Below are positions 55,029 through 63,283 of a stretch of 64,000 nucleotides of DNA, in pieces. This stretch comes from Aureimonas populi (GTDB taxonomy: Bacteria; Pseudomonadota; Alphaproteobacteria; Rhizobiales; Rhizobiaceae): contig NZ_CP072611.1 of assembly GCF_017815515.1 (NCBI RefSeq), positions 1,178,001 to 1,242,000 of the forward strand, read 5' to 3'. The translations under genes were made by a program, and so were the position numbers. The first letter of the stretch is position 1; each line of letters starts with the position of its first letter. The notes beneath the pieces are model-generated. The model worked only from the letters and a program-made list of their open reading frames with translations. It was not told the origin of the DNA and made no database searches.

Positions 55029-56207
55029 TTAGTGAATGGGATTACAGGATGGCGTTAGCGCCGCGCGCTTGCTCGCCCGGACGGCGAAGAGCGCGGTGGC
55101 GATGGCAAGAAGCGGGAACAGCGCAGCGACGAGCGGCACGAAGGTGAGGCCCGGCCCGTGGTCGATGACCAAGCCGCCGGCCCATGCGCCGATGGCGTTG
55201 CCGAGATTGAAGGCCCCGATGTTGAAGCTGGATGCGAGGCTCTGGCCAGCGCCGGCCTTGGACAGCACCCACATCTGCAAGGGTGCGACGGTGGCGAAGC
55301 CAGCCGCACCGAGCAGCCCGGTGAAGAGGATGGCGGCAATCTGATTGTTGAATGTGAAAGTCATCAACCCGAGCACGATGGCGAGCACCGTCAGCGTGCC
55401 GAGGATTGCGCGGATCAGATTGCGATCGGCGAGCTTGCCGCCCAGCAGGTTGCCCATGACCAATCCACCACCGAAGATGAGCAGGATCGGCGAAACGGCG
55501 CTGTCGTCAAAACCGCTGATCTGCGTCAGCATCGGTGCGATGTAGGTGAAGACGGCGAAGACGCCGGCATAGCCGAGCACGGTGGTCAGCAGGCCGAGTA
55601 GCACGGGACGGCGGGCAATGGCGCGCAAATCCGCCCGCCAGTCGGAGGCCACGGGCTGCGTCCGGTCCTGCGGCACCAGCGCGGCGAGGACGACGAGCAC
55701 GACCAACCCCACCAGCGTCACCGCCCAGAAGGTCGCGCGCCAGCCATAGTGCTGGCCGAGCCAGGTGCCGAAGGGCACGCCGAGCACGGTCGCGACCGTC
55801 AGGCCGGTGAACATGATGGAAATGGCCGAGGCGCGCTTGTCTTCGGCGACAAGTCCCGTTGCGACGACAGCCCCGACACCGAAGAAGGTGCCGTGCGTCA
55901 ATGCGGTCAGCACGCGCGCTGCCATCAGCCAGCCATAGGTCGGTGCGAGCGCACAGGCGGCGTTGCCGATGACGAAGATCACCATCAATCCGACCAGCAC
56001 ATGCTTTCGCGGCCAGCGGGCGGTGAGCGCGGTGAGGACCGGCGCGCCGATGGTGACGCCGAGCGCATAGCCGGAGATCAGCAGTCCAGCGGCGGCGATG
56101 GTGACGTTCAGTTCCCGGCTGACTTCCAGCAAGAGGCCCATGATGACGAATTCGGTGACGCCGATGCCGAAGGCTCCGGCCGTCAGGGCGTAGAGCGCCA
56201 GCGGCAT
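55029..56207 (-). CDS. MFS efflux transporter (DHA1 type)
   Basis: This 392-residue, 12-segment permease is of the same subfamily as the one at 47967-49154: ALTAGAFGIGVTEFVIMGLLL at the start, SGYALGVTIGAPVLTALTAR, and GWRATFWAVTLVGL. Similar but clearly not identical sequences indicate two independently acquired or long-diverged pumps. ATG 56207 is preferred; a TTG at 56231 would add eight residues. First gene of the operon with the aldo/keto reductase. Confidence 0.9.
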   Translation of the reverse strand: MPLALYALTAGAFGIGVTEFVIMGLLLEVSRELNVTIAAAGLLISGYALGVTIGAPVLTALTARWPRKHVLVGLMVIFVIGNAACALAPTYGWLMAARVLTALTHGTFFGVGAVVATGLVAEDKRASAISIMFTGLTVATVLGVPFGTWLGQHYGWRATFWAVTLVGLVVLVVLAALVPQDRTQPVASDWRADLRAIARRPVLLGLLTTVLGYAGVFAVFTYIAPMLTQISGFDDSAVSPILLIFGGGLVMGNLLGGKLADRNLIRAILGTLTVLAIVLGLMTFTFNNQIAAILFTGLLGAAGFATVAPLQMWVLSKAGAGQSLASSFNIGAFNLGNAIGAWAGGLVIDHGPGLTFVPLVAALFPLLAIATALFAVRASKRAALTPSCNPIH

Positions 56208-56224
56208 GATGCGGTCTCGATTTT

Positions 56225-56287
56225 TTCCCAAGCGATTGCCCGAAAGATAGATCGATGCTTCGCGATGAAATAGAATGCACTTGGGAA
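56225..56287. promoter_or_regulatory. Dyad between MFS gene and second LysR gene
   Basis: TTCCCAAG (56225-56232) and CTTGGGAA (56280-56287) are perfect inverted copies 47 bases apart across the divergent promoter, a possible regulator site pair. Confidence 0.55.
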
Positions 56288-56311
56288 TATCACTTGTGAG
56301 ATGAAGTCATC

Positions 56312-57217
56312 ATGGCCAGACTTGAGGTGAACCGATCCGGCGAGATGGAGGTGTTCGTGCGCGTGGTCGAGCTTGGCGGCTTCTCGCCCGCCGCACGCGC
56401 GGCACGCATCACGCCTTCTGCGGTGAGCAAGCTGATTGCCAGGCTGGAATCCCGTCTGGGCGCAAGGCTGCTCAACCGCTCGACGCGCCAGCTCCAGCTC
56501 ACGCCCGAAGGCTGCGCCTTCTACGAGCGGGCGACCCGCATCCTTGCCGATCTGGAAGATGCGGAACGCTCGGCAAGCGTCGGCGAGCAGCCGGTCGGCC
56601 GCGTGCGGATCAACACCAGCGCCTCCTACGCCAACCATGTCCTCACGCCGCTGCTGCCGGACTTCCTTGCGCTGCATCCGGGCGTCACGCTCGACATTGT
56701 GCAAACCGATGCGGTAGTCGATCTGCTTGCCGAGCGGATGGACGTGGCGATCCGGGCGGGACCACTCAAAAGCTCCAGTCTCGTGGCGCGCAAGCTGGGC
56801 GAGACGGCGCTGACCATCGTTGCCGCGCCGGCCTATCTCGACCGCTGCGGCGAGCCGCGCACGATTGCCGATCTCGAGCGGCACAATCGCCTCGGCTTCG
56901 GCTACGCGCGCGCCGTCGATGGCTGGCCTCTGCGAGAGAATGGCGAAACCGTCGTCGTGCCGGCGACGGGCCGCGTGCAGGCGAGCGATGGCGAGGGCCT
57001 GCGGCATATGACGCTCGCCGGTGTCGGTCTCGGCCGCCTTGCTGCCTTCACCGTGCGTCAGGACATTGCCGCCGGGCGGCTTGTGCCGGTTCTCGATGAT
57101 CTTCAAACGGGCGAAACAGAAGCCTTCCACGCCGTCTATGTTGGTCAGGGTGGCCCGCTGCCCTCGCGCGTCAGGGCGCTGCTCGACTTCCTTGCCGAGA
57201 ACGGCAGGGTATCGTGA
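56312..57217 (+). CDS. LysR-family transcriptional regulator
   Basis: The 301-residue protein has the helix-turn-helix EVFVRVVELGGFSPAARAARI and SAVSKLIARLESRLGARLLNRS, then a sensor domain with RAGPLKSSSLVARKL. This matches the DsdC/CrgA-like group that controls adjacent MFS or oxidoreductase genes. It is divergent from the MFS-AKR operon. The end of the gene runs into the broken SnoaL-like sequence on the other strand. Confidence 0.92.
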   Translation: MARLEVNRSGEMEVFVRVVELGGFSPAARAARITPSAVSKLIARLESRLGARLLNRSTRQLQLTPEGCAFYERATRILADLEDAERSASVGEQPVGRVRINTSASYANHVLTPLLPDFLALHPGVTLDIVQTDAVVDLLAERMDVAIRAGPLKSSSLVARKLGETALTIVAAPAYLDRCGEPRTIADLERHNRLGFGYARAVDGWPLRENGETVVVPATGRVQASDGEGLRHMTLAGVGLGRLAAFTVRQDIAAGRLVPVLDDLQTGETEAFHAVYVGQGGPLPSRVRALLDFLAENGRVS

Positions 57218-57229
57218 CGAACAGACCGC

Positions 57230-57490
57230 CGCGCGGGCGACGGCATGGCTGTCCTCCAGCATGCGATAGCGGACGATCCTGCCGTCCTTCACCGTGAGGT
57301 CGTAGGCGAAGGGGGACCGGATCAGCTTGCCGGTGGCACGGACCACTTACTCCAGATGGCCCAGCACCACGGCCATCTCGTTGTCGGCAAGGATGCGCCG
57401 GATTTTCGCGCCACGCGATTCGATCCGCCCAGCCAGTTGGCGAAAGAAGACGGTGACGCCCTTGCGGTAAGTGGGAGAGCGACTACCAAG
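57230..57490 (-). pseudogene. SnoaL/NTF2-like protein fragment
   Basis: Leftward reading gives SPTYRKGVTVFFRQLAGRI, an in-frame TAA at 57347-57349, then RSPFAYDLTVKDGRIVRYRM and LEDSHAVARA. The last two match the C-terminal half of NTF2-like (SnoaL, ketosteroid-isomerase-type) proteins. The N-terminus is missing at the quinone-reductase stop, and an internal stop is present, so this is a relic. It may have been the third gene of a former operon with that reductase. Confidence 0.7.
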
Positions 57491-57491
57491 A

Positions 57492-58421
57492 TCAGGGCTG
57501 GAGCAGGATTTTTCCGGGGCTGTGTCCGGTTCGGCTGCGCTCTAATGCCACTGCTGCCTCAGATAGCGGAAGGGTTTCCGCGATCCGTATGTTCAGCACA
57601 CCTTGCGCGGCCAGTTTCGCGACCTGGTGAAGTTCATCGTCTGGATGCCTGACCCAGGGAATGCTGGCGGCTTGGGAATGCTCGTCGCCCCATGCGGTCA
57701 CGGCCCCTCCGCCGGCGGGCAGCAGTGTAACAGTGGCCGCAACCGAAGCAGCGCCGCCAACGGCATCCGCGCTGGCCGTGATAGGGCCGAGCTTGCGGAT
57801 CACCTCCACCATGTCGGCGGTGTAATCGACCGGATGCGCGCCCAATGATCGAAGATAGTCATGGTTGGCTGGGGACGCGGTTCCGATGACGCGCGCGCCG
57901 CGTGCGACGGCCACCTGCACGGCGGCGGAGCCGACGCCGCCGGCAGCGCCATGGACCAGCAGGGTGTCATCCTCGGTGATCCCGAGATGATGGACCATGG
58001 AATAGCCGGCGACGGCTGATGATGGGAGTCCAGCCGCCTGCTCGATGCTGACGTCCGGCGGCCGGGCGACAATCTGGCGTGTATCCACCGCCAGATATTC
58101 CCTGAACGTGCCTGCACGGCTGCCCGAGGTCACAGCCAGACGGGCGCGGCTGTCCACGATCACCGCTTGCCCCACGGCGAAGTTGTTCACACCCTCGCCG
58201 ACCGCCTCGATAATGCCGGTGCTTGCCCAGCCGGGCGTTCCGGGAAACGGTGCCGGATCGCTTTTGAAGACTCCTGCGACGAGTTTCCAGTCAATCGGAT
58301 TGACGCCGATCATCTCATTGCGCACGAGCACCTGACCGTGCGCCGGTTCGGGGACGGTCTCGTCCTCCCAGCGCAAAACCTCGGGGCCACCATGTTCGTA
58401 GTAGACGATTCGTTTGCTCAT
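57492..58421 (-). CDS. Zinc-independent NADPH:quinone reductase-like MDR enzyme
   Basis: The 309-residue protein shows RIVYYEHGGPEVLRWED, IGVNPIDWKLVAGVF, LLVHGAAGGVGSAAVQVAVA for NADPH and SRTGHSPGKILLQP at the end, the standard quinone-oxidoreductase pattern. It would detoxify quinones or reactive enals. It starts 68 bases after the MerR gene, with a MerR-type promoter between them (TTGACT and a long spacer), so it is probably activated by that regulator. Confidence 0.9.
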   Translation of the reverse strand: MSKRIVYYEHGGPEVLRWEDETVPEPAHGQVLVRNEMIGVNPIDWKLVAGVFKSDPAPFPGTPGWASTGIIEAVGEGVNNFAVGQAVIVDSRARLAVTSGSRAGTFREYLAVDTRQIVARPPDVSIEQAAGLPSSAVAGYSMVHHLGITEDDTLLVHGAAGGVGSAAVQVAVARGARVIGTASPANHDYLRSLGAHPVDYTADMVEVIRKLGPITASADAVGGAASVAATVTLLPAGGGAVTAWGDEHSQAASIPWVRHPDDELHQVAKLAAQGVLNIRIAETLPLSEAAVALERSRTGHSPGKILLQP

Positions 58422-58437
58422 GCTGCAAAGGCTACAG

Positions 58438-58460
58438 TCTCACACCAATGTCAGAGTCAA
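58438..58460 (-). promoter_or_regulatory. MerR-type operator before quinone reductase
   Basis: On the reverse strand TTGACT is followed by an extended 18-20-base spacer before TGTAGC/TAGCCT; the spacer contains the dyad CTCTGACAT-TG-GTGTGAGA. An over-long spacer with a central dyad is the hallmark of MerR-activated promoters. A related copy lies at 58872-58891. Confidence 0.68.
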
Positions 58461-58489
58461 GCGGGTTTTGACAAAGGTCGCCCGAGGCG

Positions 58490-58846
58490 TCAGGTGGCCG
58501 GGCTGGCGGCAATAATCGCGTCCAGAGCGTTTACCGAGGCACGCAGGGTCGCGATGCGATCAAGGAGGTTCTTTCGCTCCGCAACCAGATCGTCATAGAG
58601 GTCCGCACACGACAGGCGCAGTTCCTCGCGATGCTGCATCATACAGGGCAGGATGCGGTCGATCTTTTGCGTACCCAACCCCGCTGCGAGCAGCGACTGA
58701 ATGCGCTGCACCCTTACCACATCAGGATCGGCATAACGCCGGTAGCCGCTCGCCATCCGCTCGGGGTGCAGCAGGTTTTGTTCCTCGTAATATCGTAGCG
58801 ACCGGATACTCACCCCGGTTCGCCGCGACAATTCACCGATCCGCAT
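58490..58846 (-). CDS. MerR-family transcriptional regulator
   Basis: The 118-residue protein starts MRIGELSRRTGVSIRSLRYY, a MerR helix-turn-helix with wing, followed by RYADPDVVRVQRIQSLLAAG and a coiled-coil dimerisation helix near residues 75-112. Only three Cys at most occur (C68-type in LPCMMQ, C80-type in LSCADL), so metal sensing is not assured. It is expected to activate the quinone reductase gene downstream. Confidence 0.9.
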   Translation of the reverse strand: MRIGELSRRTGVSIRSLRYYEEQNLLHPERMASGYRRYADPDVVRVQRIQSLLAAGLGTQKIDRILPCMMQHREELRLSCADLYDDLVAERKNLLDRIATLRASVNALDAIIAASPAT

Positions 58847-58871
58847 CGCCCGTCCTCATTGCGAGTCAATC

Positions 58872-58891
58872 TCTCACATCCATGTTAGATA
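58872..58891. promoter_or_regulatory. Second MerR-type dyad, before merR
   Basis: TCTCACATCCATGTTAGATA resembles the operator at 58438-58460 (TCTCACAcCaATGTcAGAgt). It lies 26 bases before the MerR start and suggests autoregulation. Confidence 0.6.
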
Positions 58892-58950
58892 GTAGCGTCA
58901 TCAGCGTGCCTGCGTCCACCGCTGGCTGTTAACTCCGTGCCTACCCGCTA

Positions 58951-59457
58951 TCATTCCGCCTCGGCGAGGGAAGCGGCAATGGCCGCGATCGAGCGGAAGA
59001 GGACGAGCGGATCGTCTTTCGTCCGAACGAAGCCGCGCCTGTCCCAAAACCGAGCCGCGTCCTCATCGACCGCATTGACCATCAGCGCCCGTCCCCCGAT
59101 CAGGCTCGCCGCCTGGACGCAGCGCTGGAGCGCATGCTTGACGAGACCCGTTCCGATGCCCTGCCCCGTCCAGGCGGTGTCCGACGCAAGTTGACCGAGA
59201 AGCAGACAGGGCACGGGGTCCGGCGGTTGCCCGGTGCGGATCGAGCGCGGCAGGACGGACGGCACGACAGCGGTCGGTGCCAGGCCGTAATAGCCGACGA
59301 CCCGGTTGTCCTCGTGAACGACGAGAACGGCGGTAAAACCCTTCTGCTGGTTCGACAGCGCGCGCGTCTTTAGCCAATGATCGAGCACCGGCTTGCCGCA
59401 GGAGAAGTGTGAGACGTCGTGCCCTGCGTTGAGGAGCTCGGGTGCCGATAGAACCAC
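58951..59457 (-). CDS. GNAT acetyltransferase, toxin of a DUF1778-GNAT module
   Basis: The 168-residue protein has the GNAT fold with CoA loop WTGQGIGTGLVKHAL and the late FWDRRGFVRT. The TacT-type layout (DHWLKTRALSNQQKGF near the N-terminus, VVGYYGLAP) suits a toxin that acetylates charged tRNA and stops translation. The GTG at 59457 (VVLSAPELLN) follows the antitoxin stop by four bases; a longer frame upstream is out of the family. It forms a pair with the DUF1778 gene. Confidence 0.85.
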   Translation of the reverse strand: MVLSAPELLNAGHDVSHFSCGKPVLDHWLKTRALSNQQKGFTAVLVVHEDNRVVGYYGLAPTAVVPSVLPRSIRTGQPPDPVPCLLLGQLASDTAWTGQGIGTGLVKHALQRCVQAASLIGGRALMVNAVDEDAARFWDRRGFVRTKDDPLVLFRSIAAIAASLAEAE

Positions 59458-59461
59458 GGGA

Positions 59462-59758
59462 TCAGCGCTTGGCGGCGTAGCCTGGCTCCCAAGGCGCTGG
59501 CCGCTTGGCAAGCTCGACCATCTCGGGAACGGTAGCGGCCGGGCCGGACAGCGTCTCCATGAAGTCCGCAAACCCTTCCGGGCTCATACGGATCAGTCCG
59601 GCCTCCATGACCACGTCCTCTGCTGCCCGCACGGCAGCGTCGCGCACGAAGTCGGTGCGCGAACGGCCGCGCAGTGCCGCCGCGCGATCGATCATCGCGA
59701 CGTCGGCCTCTGGCAGACGCATCGAGAGCGGGTATTCCTTGCGGGTAACGGTGGCCAT
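59462..59758 (-). CDS. DUF1778 (TacA-like) antitoxin
   Basis: The 98-residue protein has an N-terminal ribbon-helix-helix (KEYPLSMRLPEADVAMIDRAAALRGRSRTDFVRDAA) and a C-terminal tail that would bind and block the GNAT toxin. AAGGAG lies seven bases before the ATG. It precedes the toxin gene, the standard order. Two dyads in the promoter are likely its operators. Confidence 0.88.
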   Translation of the reverse strand: MATVTRKEYPLSMRLPEADVAMIDRAAALRGRSRTDFVRDAAVRAAEDVVMEAGLIRMSPEGFADFMETLSGPAATVPEMVELAKRPAPWEPGYAAKR

Positions 59759-59776
59759 GGCAATTCTCCTTCAGGG

Positions 59777-59826
59777 AAGCGTATAAACGCTTGTAGCGCC
59801 AAACGCAATACGATAGTGTTGCGTTT
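59777..59826 (-). promoter_or_regulatory. Operator region of first toxin-antitoxin pair
   Basis: AAGCGT-ATAA-ACGCTT (59777-59792) is one dyad; AAACGCAATAC (59801) with GTGTTGCGTTT (ending 59826) is a second with one mismatch. Both lie just upstream of the antitoxin start. Confidence 0.68.
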
Positions 59827-60032
59827 GATGGAGCTGCTCGTTCCAGCACTGCCCGAGGTCGCTATGTTTCACGCCTACGCGCCCAACGAATCCCATAGGT
59901 TATTTCGCTATGCCAGCGTTCGCCACGCTGCGCGAACATGCGACAGGGTGCGCTTCGCCACGCCCTTTGCCGCCCGCGATACGCTCGTGATTCCAGTTGT
60001 TTGGACGTCCTGCGGCATGGATGCTCGGGCGC

Positions 60033-60245
60033 ATGAGCAAAACGGCATCCACCACCGAAGCGATGACGCCAAGCGAGCGGGAAGACCTGCTCGACGCGCT
60101 GCTGCTCGGAGAGCAGGAGCTTGCCTTCACGCCGTGCGGCGATCCCGATCCCCGTCTCATCCGCCTCGTCGAGTTCCTGGCCCGGCAGGCGGCGCGCGAA
60201 TGCTACGAGACGGAGCTGAAGCAGAAGGAGGAGCGCACCTCCTGA
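60033..60245 (+). CDS. Small acidic/basic protein upstream of recombinase
   Basis: This 70-residue protein (MSKTASTTEAMTPSERED...) has a helical C-terminal half with EFLARQAARECYETELKQ. A similar sequence, LDRVVLTIARLIGRQIARE, is found in the fragment at 63060-63218, also in front of a recombinase start. So it is probably a conserved companion of these serine recombinases, perhaps a directionality or regulatory factor. Its stop is 19 bases before the recombinase ATG. Confidence 0.62.
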   Translation: MSKTASTTEAMTPSEREDLLDALLLGEQELAFTPCGDPDPRLIRLVEFLARQAARECYETELKQKEERTS

Positions 60246-60264
60246 CCAAAGAAGGAGATGCGCC

Positions 60265-61974
60265 ATGAGGGTCGCGCTCTACGCCCGTTATTCGTCCGAC
60301 CACCAGCGCGATGCCTCGATCGCCGATCAGTTTCGCATGTGCAGGCTCCACGCCGAGAAGCAGGGCTGGCGCATTGTCGAGGAATATTCCGATCACGCCA
60401 TTTCCGGCGCGTCGCTCCTGCATCCCGGCATCCAGGCCCTGATCTCCGACGCTTCGCGCGGCCGCTTCGACCTGATCCTTGCCGAGGCGATGGATCGCCT
60501 CTCACGCGATCAGGAGGACATCGCGGGCATCTTCAAGCGCATGTCCTACGCGGGGGTGACGATGTTCACTCTCTCCGAGGGTGAGGTCAGCCATCTGCAT
60601 GTCGGGCTGAAGGGCACTATGAACGCGCTGTTCCTGAAAGACCTTGCCGACAAGACGCGGCGCGGCCAGCGTGGGCGCGTCGAGGCTGGCAAGTCGGGTG
60701 GTGGCAACGCCTATGGCTATGACGTGGTCAAGAAGCTGGATGCCAATGGCGAGCCGATCCGGGGCGACCGCACTATCCACGAGGCGCAGGCCAATGTCGT
60801 GCGCCGCATCTTCCGTGACTACGCGGCCGGCAAGTCGGCCAAGACGATCGCCGTCGCGCTCAACAAGGACGGTACCCCCGCTCCTTCCGGCGGCGACTGG
60901 GGCTTCAGCACCATCAACGGCAATCCCAGGCGCGGCAATGGCATCCTCAACAACGAGATGTATGTCGGCAAGATCGTCTGGAACCGCCAGCGCTTCGTGA
61001 AGGACCCCGACAGCGGCAAGCGGCAGGCCCGGCCGAATCCTCAATCCGAATGGGTGATTCAGGACGCGCTGGAGCTACGTATTCTCGATGACGAGTTGTG
61101 GGAGACGGTGAAGGCGCGGCAGGCTGGCAACACCATCGCGCGCGACGCCGGTGGCAAGGCCGATGTCGCCGCCGTCAATTATCGCCGGCGGCCACGCTAC
61201 CTGTTCTCGGGCCTGACTCAATGCGCTTGCTGCGGGGGCGGGTATTCGGCGATCTCGGCGACGCTGATCGGCTGCTCGACGGCGCGCAACAAGGGCACCT
61301 GCGACAACCGCGTCAACATCCGCCGCGACGAGCTGGAGGCGCGCGTTCTGAACGCGCTGCGGCACCGCCTCGTCGATCCCGCGCTGTTCGCCCGTTTCTG
61401 TGAGACATTCACGCGCGAGATGAACCGGCTGCGCATGGAAGGCCGCGCCGGCATAGTCTCGGCCGAGGCCGAGATCGCAAAGATCGAGCGCGAGCTGGCA
61501 AAGCTGCTGACCGCCCTCAAGGCGGGCGGGCCGCTGCAGGCGATCGTCGAAGACATGAAGCGGCTGGAAGCCCGGAAGGCGGAACTGACCACGTTCCTCG
61601 CCGAGGCGGACGAGCCGCCTCCACTACTGCATCCCTCGATGGCGCTGCAGTACCGGGCCCGTGTGCAGGGCCTCTACGAGGCGCTACAGGGTGAAAACGA
61701 AGAGAAGCGGGTCGAGACGGCGGAGATCATCCGTTCGCTGGTCGAGGCGATCGTGCTGACGCCGGTGGATGGGAAGGTCGAGATCGACGTTCGCGGCGAT
61801 CTTGCTGGAATCCTTACGATTTCCGCACAAACGAAAAACCCCGCCGGAGAGCGGGGTGGATCGCAGGTAAAGATGGTTGCGGGGGGTCGCTTTAACCTTT
61901 GTCCTAACTTCGCCGGGCTTTTGCCTGTGTTCGGCATCAACGAAGTCGAGGATGCCAAACAGCTCGCCGCGTAG
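60265..61974 (+). CDS. Large serine recombinase
   Basis: The 569-residue protein has an N-terminal resolvase domain (VALYARYSSDHQ with the catalytic Ser, residues about 10-11, and EAMDRLSRDQEDIAG), a recombinase domain (RRIFRDYAAGKSAKTIA) and a zinc-ribbon (CACCGG...GTCDN near residues 318-350), then a coiled-coil. Such enzymes integrate, excise or invert DNA. Natural homology stops near VKMVAGGRF; the last 27 residues read antisense into the truncated recombinase. AAGGAGATGCGCC precedes the ATG. Likely a mover of this region. Confidence 0.93.
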   Translation: MRVALYARYSSDHQRDASIADQFRMCRLHAEKQGWRIVEEYSDHAISGASLLHPGIQALISDASRGRFDLILAEAMDRLSRDQEDIAGIFKRMSYAGVTMFTLSEGEVSHLHVGLKGTMNALFLKDLADKTRRGQRGRVEAGKSGGGNAYGYDVVKKLDANGEPIRGDRTIHEAQANVVRRIFRDYAAGKSAKTIAVALNKDGTPAPSGGDWGFSTINGNPRRGNGILNNEMYVGKIVWNRQRFVKDPDSGKRQARPNPQSEWVIQDALELRILDDELWETVKARQAGNTIARDAGGKADVAAVNYRRRPRYLFSGLTQCACCGGGYSAISATLIGCSTARNKGTCDNRVNIRRDELEARVLNALRHRLVDPALFARFCETFTREMNRLRMEGRAGIVSAEAEIAKIERELAKLLTALKAGGPLQAIVEDMKRLEARKAELTTFLAEADEPPPLLHPSMALQYRARVQGLYEALQGENEEKRVETAEIIRSLVEAIVLTPVDGKVEIDVRGDLAGILTISAQTKNPAGERGGSQVKMVAGGRFNLCPNFAGLLPVFGINEVEDAKQLAA

Positions 61975-62745
61975 CTTCGCGTGGACCTCGCCGCGCTTAT
62001 CGCCGGGCATGATCACGACTTCCTCGATTAGCGAGCGCAGTTCCTCGGCGGCGAGGCGACCCTCGTCCTCCTTGTGCAGGGCTTCGGTGAACCGTTCGAC
62101 CCGCTTGCGGTAGATGCTGGCGATGTTGGGATGAACGTCCGGCGTGTCGGTCGGGACCTGGGCCCGGCGCGCGATGATCTCTGCCTTCTGGCGCTCCAGC
62201 TCGTCCATGCGCGCTTTCATCGACGGCTGGTACATGCCGTCCTCAATGGCCGCGATGATCCCGGCAATGGCCTTGTCGATCTTCTCCAACGCCTTGCGTT
62301 CCTGCTCGCCCTTCGCTCGGCGCTCCCGGTTGAGGCGGTTCATTTCCTCGGCGAAGGCACGCACTGTTTCCTCGACGGCCCACGCCGAGATCAGCCTGTC
62401 CTTGAGACCGGACAGCACACGTTCCTCGATCTTCTCACGGGTGATGGTCTTGTTGTTGTCGCAAGTGCCACGCCGGTGATGATTGAGGCAACCGTAACGA
62501 TCACGCAGGATGAGGCCGTACTTGCCGCCGCAGCAACCGCAGGTCAGCAGGCCGGAAAGAAGAGAAACGGGCCGCTTCTTCTCATGCAGCTTGCGCGCCT
62601 TCGCCTTTCTGACGCCCTCGGCCGTCGCCTCGAACCGGACGGCGATGGCCTTCTGGCGAGCGCGCACCGCGTTCCAGACCGCGTCGTCCACGATGCGCAG
62701 ATGCGGCACCTCACTCCTGATCCACTTTTCCGGCGGGTTCGGCCG
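61684..62745 (-). pseudogene. Truncated second serine recombinase
   Basis: Leftward sequence from about 62745 reads the middle and C-terminal parts of a large serine recombinase: PPEKWIRSEVPHLRIVDD, zinc-ribbon TCGCCGGKYG and RRGTCDN, and a coiled-coil to KVKATPRNHL near 61880. The catalytic resolvase domain is missing. It ends convergent with, and antisense to, the intact recombinase; the frame continues to a stop at 61684 in unrelated sequence. It is inactive as a recombinase. It is about as long as expected for the region after the catalytic domain. Confidence 0.85.
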
Positions 62746-63056
62746 TGAAGGCGAAGCCCGGGCCGTGCTGATGGCGCTTGGGGCCGCTGATCCGAGATCG
62801 TTCGTGGTCGAGGCACGCAATCGCGGTGCCGATGCCTTTCTCGAGAGCCCTTTGAGTCGTCGCTTGCTTCATTCGGTGGTTGCTGCCGAGGGCGTGTGGC
62901 CAAGCAGTCGTTTCGAGCTGTTCGAAAAGGCTATCTGGGCGTTGGCCCACGAGCACGATCCCGAACGGGCGACAGATCCCAGGCCGAACGTTGAAGCAAT
63001 CATCGACGCCGCATCGAGAATGTGCTTCCACGCCCTCGCTTCGGGCGCCAAGGCGT
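62745..63056 (+). pseudogene. Fragment resembling a STAND/NACHT-type NTPase
   Basis: An open stretch without start reads AADPRSFVVEARNRGADAFLESPLSRRLL, then EGVWPSSRFELFEKAIWALAHEH. This fits the helical region that follows the NTPase core in NACHT/STAND proteins: F-L-x-x-P-L-x-x-x-L-L followed by S-R-x-E-L-F-E-x-A. The Walker motifs and any sensor domain are absent. It begins exactly where the second recombinase is truncated. If correct, it is a relic of a defence or signalling ATPase. Resemblance only, by eye. Confidence 0.4.
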
Positions 63057-63059
63057 TCT

Positions 63060-63218
63060 GGGCACGAGGCCGACGCGTCCGAGCGGCTGGACAGGGTGGT
63101 GCTGACCATCGCCCGCCTGATCGGCAGGCAGATCGCACGCGAGCATTTCGAGGCGCTGCAGGCCGCCAACGACATTGCGCCACCGACGCGAGACGAGCCG
63201 GACGGAAAGGACACATGA
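63060..63218 (+). pseudogene. Fragment of a recombinase-associated small protein
   Basis: The frame ending at 63218 reads HEADASERLDRVVLTIARLIGRQIAREHFEAL and ends KDT. It has no credible start codon here. It resembles the small protein gene in front of the intact recombinase at 60033. The ATG overlapping its stop (63215) begins ATGAAGGTGCGG, like a recombinase start (M-K-V-R-A), which then breaks off after about five codons. Confidence 0.5.
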
Positions 63219-63236
63219 AGGTGCGGGCAATTTGTC

Positions 63237-63264
63237 TTGACAATGTCTGTCGTTCTGATAGAGT
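63237..63264 (+). promoter_or_regulatory. Promoter of second toxin-antitoxin pair
   Basis: TTGACA (63237-63242), 16 bases, TAGAGT (63259-63264) is a good promoter 20 bases before the antitoxin ATG. Confidence 0.7.
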
Positions 63265-63283
63265 GCGGTCAGGAGACAACACC

